From assembly GCA_030761205.1 (NCBI GenBank), contig JAULJL010000018.1, positions 14,528,501 to 14,592,500 of the forward strand: a stretch of 64,000 nucleotides of DNA. The letters run 5' to 3'. The notes under the pieces are model-generated. The model ran no database searches. It was not told the DNA's origin and saw only the letters and a program-made list of their open reading frames with translations. Below are positions 57,865 through 64,000 of this stretch, piece after piece. The DNA is from Fremontodendron californicum. Lineage: Eukaryota > Streptophyta > Magnoliopsida > Malvales > Malvaceae. Position numbers and translations under genes: made by a program. Every line of letters starts with the position of its first letter. The first letter of the stretch is position 1.

Positions 57865-58431
57865 CTATTCATAACGAGCTCTAACCCATTCTGCTTCCTC
57901 TAGGCCAACTTCCATCAAAACCCGAAGTGAAGGGATCTCAACTTCAATAGGTAGCACTGCTTCCATCTCGTATACCAAAGAAAACGGTGTTGCCCCTGTA
58001 GATGTGCGGACCGAAGTACGATATGCATGAAGAGCAAAAGGCAAGATCTCATGCCAATCTTTATACACATTGGTCATCTTCTCAACAATCTTCCTGATGT
58101 TCTTGTTGGCTGCTTCTACTGCCCCATTCATCTTTGGACGGTAAGGTGCCGACTTATGATGTGTGATCTTGAATTGAGTACACACTTCTCTCATCATCTT
58201 ATTGTTCAAATTGAGAGCATTATCCGAAATAATTTTTGCTGGCAACCTGTAGCAGCATATGATTTCTTTCTTGACTAATCTGCATACCACTGACTTTGTT
58301 ACATTCGCATAGGATGCAGTTTCTACCCACTTTGTGAAATAATCTATGGCCACCAAGATGAAACGATGTCCATTTGAAGCTTTCGGGGTAATAGGCCCGG
58401 TCATATCCATTCCCCACATTAAAAAGGCCAT
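57865..58431 (-). pseudogene. Tat integrase catalytic core
   Basis: The 188-residue frame contains the D-D-E core: WGMDMTGPITPKASNGHRF, then IISDNALNLNNKMM, then NGAVEAANKNIRK, with each acidic residue present. It joins the previous frame by a single-base shift in the T-run near 58426-58430 (APWPF into LMWGM). It would join the cDNA to host DNA. It ends at the TAG following RARYE, where Gln would be expected. Confidence 0.93.
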
Positions 58432-59498
58432 GGTGCAGTCATGACATGTAATGGTGATGGCGACCCATGAATCTTATCTGCATATATCTGGCATTTATGG
58501 CATTTACGGGAATAACTGATGCAATCTCCTTCCATCGTCAACCAATAGTAACTTGCCCTCATAATCTGTTTAGCAAGCATGTGACCATTAGCATGAGTGC
58601 CACATATCCCTTCATGGACTTCTTCTATAATTCTCCGAGCTTCGGCAGACCCTACACATCTCAATAGGACTTGATATTTCCCTTTCTTGTTGAGAATCTC
58701 GCTGTCTAAAACAAAACCCATTGCTAGCCTTCTTAGAGTCCTCTTGTCATTTTCTGCTGCCTGTTCTGGATACTGTTGACTCTTGATGTACTGTAAGATG
58801 TCGTTATACCAAGGGAGACCATCTGCTTCTTCTTCGATACTCAAACAGTGGGCAGGAGACTCATATATGCTCATCTTGATCGGCACAACTTCCGCCCCTT
58901 TATTCACTTTAAACATTGATGACAAAGTAGCCAGAGCATCCGCTGTCCGATTTTCTTCTCGAGGAAAGTAGTTGAAATTCACTTCTTCAAACTCCTCCAA
59001 TAAACTCAGTATGAGTTCTCGGTATTGGATTAGTTTTGTATCTCGGATTTCCCATTCTCCTCGTAGCTGGTAAATCACTAAGGCTGAGTCTCCGAAAACT
59101 TCCAATACTTTGATCTTTCTGTCCACTGCAGCGCGAAGGCCCATAGTACATGCTTCATACTCGGCAGTATTGTTTGTACAATCAAAATCCAATCTGGCAG
59201 TGAAAGGATAATAATCTTCTTCTGAGGATATAAGCACTGCACCGATTCCATGCCCCATGGCGTTAGATACGCCATCAAAGTACATTTTCCATACTTTCTT
59301 CTTCAAGGGAATCTCATCTGCTTGCGACACATACATCAAATCTTTATCCGGGAAGTCAAAGTTCAACGGCTCATAATCTTTCACTGCCTGACTTGCTAAG
59401 AATTCAGCCACTGCACTGCCCTTGATAGCTTTTTGACTTACATATACAATGTCGTACTCTGACAATAAAACCTGCCATCTTGCCGTCCTCCCTGACAA
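58419..59498 (-). pseudogene. Tat second RNase H and integrase zinc domain
   Basis: This 359-residue frame begins in the end of the first RNase H (RTARWQVLLSEYDI). Its second RNase H is of the type found in Tat elements: KMYFDGVSNAMGHGIGAVL, NTAEYEACTMGLRAA, LEVFGDSALVIYQL and REENRTADALATL, so Asp, Glu, Asp and the final Asp are all present. Further on, ICGTHANGHMLAKQI and CHKCQ form the HHCC zinc domain of integrase. The frame ends at the indel near 58426. Having two RNase H domains supports the Tat assignment. Confidence 0.94.
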
Positions 59499-60624
59499 AG
59501 AAGGTGCTTTTCAACATGTATTTGACTGGATCCAGCTTAGCAATCAACCACGTTGTGTGATACAACATATACTGTTTGAGTCTTCGAGCAGTCCAAGCTA
59601 AGGCGCAACACAACCTCTCTACCAACGAATATTTCAACTCATAATCTGTGAACTTCTTGCTGAGGTAGTAAACTGCCTATTTTTTCTTTCCAGTTTCATC
59701 AAGCTGCCCCAAAACACAACCCATGGATCTCTCAAATACTGATAAATACAGTATCATTGGTTTATCCGGAATAGGTGGCATTAATACTGGTGGGTTGGAT
59801 AGATAATGTTTAACTTTTTCAAATGCAATCTGACAACCTTCATTCCATTCTCCTGGATCACGTTTTCGAAGTAACTTAAAGATTGGATCACACTTGTCGG
59901 TTAATTGAGAAATAAACCGAGCAATGTAATTCAATCTCCCCAGAAAGCCTCTTACTTCCTTTTGAGTGCGAGGTGGTGGCAAATTCTGAATAGCCTTTAC
60001 TTTATCCGAGTCAATCTCAATTCCTCTTTTGCTGACGACAAAACCCAACATTTTCCCCGAGGTGACTCCAAAAGTGCATTTTGCCGGATTTAACTTGAGT
60101 CTAAACTTTCTTAGTCGTTCAAAGAGCTTCTTAAGATTCGCAATATGCTCCTCTTCTCCTTGTGACTTAGCGATCATATCATCAACATAGACCTCAATTC
60201 CCTTATGCATCATATCATGAAACAAGGTCACCATGGCTCTTTGGTATGTTGCCCCAGCATTCTTCAACCCAAATGGCATTACCTTGTAGCAGATGGTTCC
60301 CCACATTATAACAAATGTGGTTTTCTCCATAACTTCCGGTGCCATCTTGATCTGATTGTATCTTGAGAACCCGTCCATGAAATAAAATAAAGAACTTTTC
60401 GCCGTATTATCCACCAGAGTATCAATGTGGGGCAAAAGGAAATTATCTTTAGGGCTGGCCCTGTTCAAATCTCGGTAATCAACGCACATCCGCACTTTGC
60501 CATCTTTCTTCGGTAGTGGAACAATATTTGCCACCCATTCTGGATATTTTGCCACCTCTAAGAATCCAGCATCAAATTGCTTCTTCACCTCCTCTTTTAT
60601 CTTTAACAGCATGTCTGGCCTCAT
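59404..60624 (-). pseudogene. Tat reverse transcriptase and first RNase H
   Basis: The frame 60624-59677 (315 residues) is a nearly complete RT. It includes FDAGFLEVAKYPEWVANIVP, RMCVDYRDLNRASPKDN, FGLKNAGATYQRAM, the catalytic YVDDM near 60200, and FLGRLNYIARFISQL. The RNase H start, ILYLSVFERSMGCVL, is present. A TAG after TGKKK near 59678 breaks it. The next piece 59637-59404 (KYSLVERLCCALAWTARRLK) continues the RNase H, and a frameshift near 59500 leads into the following frame. A TAA near 60638 separates it from the leading segment. Confidence 0.95.
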
Positions 60625-60636
60625 TCTTCTGAACTT

Positions 60637-61030
60637 TTACTGAATTGGCTTGCATTCTGGCCTTAAAGGGAGCTTATGAACCATAATATCCGGATCTAAC
60701 CCTGGCATGTCTTGGTAAGACCATGCAAATACATCCGCATATTCCTGGAGCAAAGCTATCAATTCACCTTTTATTGATGATGACAATGAAGTTTTGATTT
60801 TGACTTCCTTTATCTCTTCACCGTTTCCCAGATTTATCGTTTCCAGTAATTCCTTATGACGAAGTACTTGTTTCTCCTCTTGTTCTATTTTCCTTAATAG
60901 ATCCGGAGGTAGACCATAATCCTCAGTATCTTCGTTAGCTTCAAAATCACTCGTGCAAATGGGTCTTTCAAAATCAATTTCAGAATTACTGACAGGAAGG
61001 TCCTCATATTCCGCATCCGCACACCTGTAA
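60637..61030 (-). pseudogene. Tat pol N-terminal linker to RT (exon 2 start)
   Basis: The frame runs from a CAG acceptor at about 61026 with CADAEYEDLPVSNSEIDF, then IEQEEKQVLRHKELLETINL, and ELIALLQEYADVFAWSYQDM just before RT. This acidic linker with the FAWSYQDMPGLD motif precedes RT in Tat elements. The ATG of the longer open frame at 61083 lies in T-rich DNA and is probably not used. It ends at a stop near 60637, close to the RT frame. Confidence 0.85.
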
Positions 61031-61284
61031 ATAGGTGGAGAAGAAACAATATAGGAAAATATATAATGAAAAAAAAATAACAAAAATGAAAGAATATAGA
61101 CACATCAAATATGGATAAAATGCATTGTGCTTGTTATTTATTAAATGAAAATGTTTAAACAAAAAGCCCATTACAAAAAAAAAAAACTCTCAATATCTCT
61201 GGGTAAAGATAATTAAGATTGCTTTTTTTTTTTAAAGTATTATGTTGGAATAGACTTAAAAACTACGGGCAACTCAGTCGCACT
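61027..61284 (-). other. Candidate intron between protease and RT frames
   Basis: This AT-rich gap of about 250 bases follows the stop after YRLTN and precedes a clear acceptor, TTTACAG, at about 61027-61033 on the minus strand. A possible donor GTAGTTTTTAAG lies near 61256-61268. Ogre-group elements are known to have a spliced intron at this point. The donor choice is uncertain. Confidence 0.6.
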
Positions 61285-61701
61285 CTAGTTGGTTAGTCTA
61301 TATCCTGGTGGACAAGGTCGCACCATCCAATTAGCATTCCCTCTTTCAATTCTTTCTTCCTCAATCGTGTAGATCTTCACATCATACATCTGCTCATCCC
61401 TATTCACCTGGAATCTCTCGAAGGCTTGCTCTATCATTACGAGCACATCATCAGAATTCTTTTCTCCGAACAGAGAACCGGCTGAGCGAAAGCTATGAAA
61501 GACAGGTGGGAATGTCATAGGCTCCCATTCAATATCCATACCCGCAAGACGAGCCATCCTCCTTTGTCGGTTCCTTTCAACTTGTTTCCTTTTCTCATGG
61601 GCCTTCGAAAGATACCCTAGGCCAAACTGATCTTTCTTTCCTATTACTTCCATCACTCGAGCCATTCCTTGAAGATATTTCCCCAAACCTTTTCCAGCCC
61701 T
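61285..61701 (-). pseudogene. Tat post-protease region (G-patch-like)
   Basis: It continues in frame from the protease after a single TGA at 61702-61704. It encodes GKGLGKYLQG, then GKKDQFGLGYLSKAHEKRK, an FGLGY G-patch-like segment common after the protease in Tat polyproteins. An acidic and Arg-rich tail ends YRLTN. No separate start codon is needed; the first base triplet of the open part is TTG. Confidence 0.8.
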
Positions 61702-62994
61702 TCAACCTTTTCCCACTGTGGTTATTACTCCCAGCCTTGTGTTGTTGGATAACCTTGGTTTCAGAATTTTCCATCCTTCAGCGACGAAAACTGCATTTAC
61801 GAATTCCAAAGACCGAAAAGAACACTCTACAGCATCTTCATTGGGCTCAACATAAGAAGATTCAGTAGATGCGGAGGCTATTATGTCTTCTTCTCCTGAT
61901 ACTGTGATCAAACGACCCTCCATTACAAATTTCAGCCTTTGGTGGAGAGATGAGGGTACAGCCCCAGCTGAATGTATCCATGGCCTTCCCAACAAGCAAT
62001 TATAAGATGGATTAATATCCATGACCTGGAAGTTCACCGTATAAATGCACGGGCCTATCTCCAGAGGAACTTCAATGGTTCCCATAACCCCTCTCCTTGT
62101 TCCATCAAAAGCCCTGACCACTGTGCAACTTGGTATCATATAAGATATATCCACTGGCAATTTGGATAGGGTTGCTAAAGGCATCACATTTAGTGAAGAA
62201 CCATTATCCAAAAGGACCCTTAGTAATATGTGCCCCTTACAAGTGGTAGTTATATAGAGAGCTTTCATTGACCCAATACCATTGGATGGTATCTCCTCAT
62301 AGCTGAAAAATATGTAGTCGTCTGTTGCAATGTTTCCCACCAACCTATCCAATTTTTCTACTGATATATTATTAGCTAAGTATGCCTGATTCAATACTCT
62401 TAACAGGGCATGTCTGTGTGGCTCTGAATTCAAAAGCAAGACTAAGATTGAAATTCTAGTTGGTCGACGTTGCAGTTGTTCAACCACGCTATACTCACTA
62501 TGCTTTATGAATTTTAAGAACTCACAGGCTTCCTTCTCACATACCGGTTCTTTCATTCTGTTAACCGAGGCTGATCCCCTCTCTGTTTCCTTTGGCAAAT
62601 CCATCTCAATATGGATTGGCTCGACTACTTTCTTCCATTTATCTGCTCCTCTGTCTTTCCCTGTTAACCCCTGTTCAGTAGCCTCAAGAGCATAACACCT
62701 TCCACTTCGGGTTAAATATCCCACGCCAGTGATGTCTTGCTGACTCGAAGACCCAGGCATACCCATGCTGCAGTCGTATTTCCATGGTGCAGCCTTGTTT
62801 TCCTTGTATGAAAAGGAAATAGGTAAATCAATGATTAATTTAGGTGAATTTTCCTCAATGACTGGCATAAATTTCCCCTCTGGTTCATCATAATAGATGA
62901 TCAGGGGTCTTCCTATCCAGTAGCCACCTGCATTTTCAATGACTTCTATTTCCTCCTCTATCTCATCGTAGAATTGGGCTTCCCCATTATCCAT
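61702..62994 (-). pseudogene. Tat protease region
   Basis: The 430-residue frame has an acidic start (MDNGEAQFYDEIEEEIEVIE), a VGYLTRSGRCY motif near residue 115, a conserved KHSEYSVVEQLQRRPTRISI block near residue 170, and the retropepsin core: LLRVLLDNGSSLNVMP near residue 265 and NCLLGRPWIHSAGAVPSSLH near residue 340. The active triplet reads D-N-G; I recall this variant as common in the Tat clade, so it need not mean loss of function. The frame is intact until the TGA at 61702. Confidence 0.92.
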
Positions 62995-63000
62995 AATTTT

Positions 63001-64000
63001 TTAGACTTTAACCAGGAAATCTCCGCAGTCCTGTATGTCATGGCCTCCACACTTATGGAACGGGCACCAATTCTGCACCCTCTTTGCTACCATTTTCAAA
63101 CTGTCCGCATCCTTCACCATTCCTGCCTTGACCATCTCAACCCATACTGTCAACATCGGAGTCTTGACTTCCCTGATATCCCTTTTTAATCTTCTGCCCT
63201 TCCCGGTCAATATTGCATTTACCCGATTCCCAACATGATCAGGCAATGGGTTTCCAGCTACGTTTGGCCCATTTTTTGACCCAAACTTCACAACCCCAGC
63301 ATTGATCAGGCTTTGGACTTTCTTTTTGAAGGCCATGCAATCTTCAATCGAATGTCCTTGAATTCCCGCGTGGTATGCGCAGTTAGTGTTTGCATTGTAC
63401 CACTTTGGATATGGAGGTGTTAGAGGTTTGAGGTACACGGGTACAACAAGTTGACCCTGCAATAGTTTTGGATATAGGTCACCGTAGGTAGTAGGAATCG
63501 GATCAAATTGGGGTTTTTGATCATTCCTTGGTGAACGTTGGTCATCGTACGCAGGCCCTTGTGTGTTTGGGACAGTATTTCGAGGAAAAGTTATTTGTGG
63601 GGATATACCAGTTGGAAATGGCTGTTGCGGTATATTGGTGTAGGGAAATGGATTTTGGGTAAGGTGGTTGATATTGGGGTAATAAGGATTATACCCCGGG
63701 TATGGTGTGTAAGGTGTCGGAGGTGCATAAGGTGTGGTAAGAGTATAGGGCCTTAGTGGTGTGTATGGTGTAGGAGGTGTATAGGGGTATTGGCTGAAAC
63801 TTACTGCATGTGTTTCCTCCTTCTTCTTTGCTGGAAAAACTCTCTTTGGGGCAGCAGACTGACCCCTTTCCATCTTCCCATTCTTAATAGCTGACTCTAT
63901 CATTTCCCCAGATATTACCATATCTGCAAAGTCTTTGGTAGCGAGGGGGTTGCACTTGTATGGCCAGATCCCTCCACCTCTGCAAATATTCTTTGAAGCT
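63001..64000 (-). pseudogene. Tat gag C-terminal part, continues beyond the window
   Basis: The frame 63921-63001 encodes VISGEMIESAIKNGKME, then a long Pro/Tyr-rich stretch with PYTPPTPYTP-like repeats, then two zinc-binding motifs, CAYHAGIQGHSIEDC and CPFHKCGGHDIQDC, typical of Tat Gag. Upstream, RWRDLAIQVQPP is encoded in a different frame across a run of five C near 63948-63952. A one-base indel has therefore broken gag, and a conserved segment usually found between these blocks seems to be missing. A single TAA/TAG region separates it from the protease frame (62995-63003). Confidence 0.9.

Larger units (their letters stand above)
44666..64000 (-). mobile_element. Tat/Ogre-type Ty3/gypsy element, 5' end outside the window
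   Basis: It reads leftward: gag (from the window end), protease, probable intron, RT, RNase H, second RNase H, integrase, a long repeat-rich 3' untranslated region, polypurine tract, then the 3' LTR. Features typical of Tat/Ogre are the LTR over 5 kb, the AAAGAGGGGCAGC polypurine tract, the additional RNase H after the first, and a short AT-rich gap between protease and RT. The left flank ATAAT (44666-44670) is one TSD; the other should lie beyond 64000. Frames are interrupted about once per domain, so this copy is inactive but younger-looking than the chromovirus. Confidence 0.93.

Overview
The window is repeat-dense plant nuclear DNA, very probably from a eudicot. I find no intact host gene. 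Almost all recognisable sequence is decayed transposable elements inserted into one another. The evidence for a plant genome is the set of families present: Ty1/copia gag-pol fragments, a chromodomain Ty3/gypsy element, Tat/Ogre-type Ty3/gypsy elements with LTRs over 5 kb and a second RNase H domain, Mutator-like elements with long terminal inverted repeats and 9-bp target duplications, a BED-finger hAT transposase, and a tRNA-derived SINE. Many boundaries rest on target-site duplications (TSDs) that I could read directly.

Layout. 1-1880 is AT-rich with a (TA)n tract and no gene. 1881-12060 is a decayed plus-strand copia element. Its pol is split by a 5.9-kb Tat-type solo LTR (4011-9939, TSD AAGGG). 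12061-13642 is AT-rich LTR or MITE debris. 13643-14980 is a short relative of the Tat LTR followed by a primer-binding site. 14985-32850 is a minus-strand hAT transposase pseudogene with three separate insertions: a chromovirus (15219-20820, TSD CCTAA), a Pack-MULE (21203-24393, TSD TTAGACAAA) and a copia element (25411-32569, near-perfect 5-bp TSD). The Pack-MULE carries a two-exon piece of a U1A/U2B''-type spliceosomal RNA-binding protein gene, and the intron of that piece holds a second Mutator-like element (22033-23024).

32850-33080 looks like a SINE. 33085-43295 is a minus-strand gypsy element (TSD AATAT) that has lost its pol. It keeps an antisense extra open reading frame with its own TATA box, and a copia element (35135-41998) sits inside that frame. 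43296-44670 is AT-rich with a ~177-bp tandem repeat. From 44671 to the window end is a minus-strand Tat/Ogre-type element. It comprises a 3' LTR interrupted by an opposite-orientation solo LTR of the same family (47465-52698, TSD GTATA), a tandem-repeat-rich 3' untranslated region, and pol then gag reading leftward. Its 5' end lies beyond the window.

None of the coding regions appears fully functional; stops and frameshifts are frequent. The points most worth checking are the Pack-MULE with the captured spliceosomal gene, the large inverted repeat made by the opposite-orientation LTR, the antisense frames (one in the gypsy element, one made of 53-residue repeats inside the Tat LTRs), and the copy-specific tandem arrays in the LTRs.
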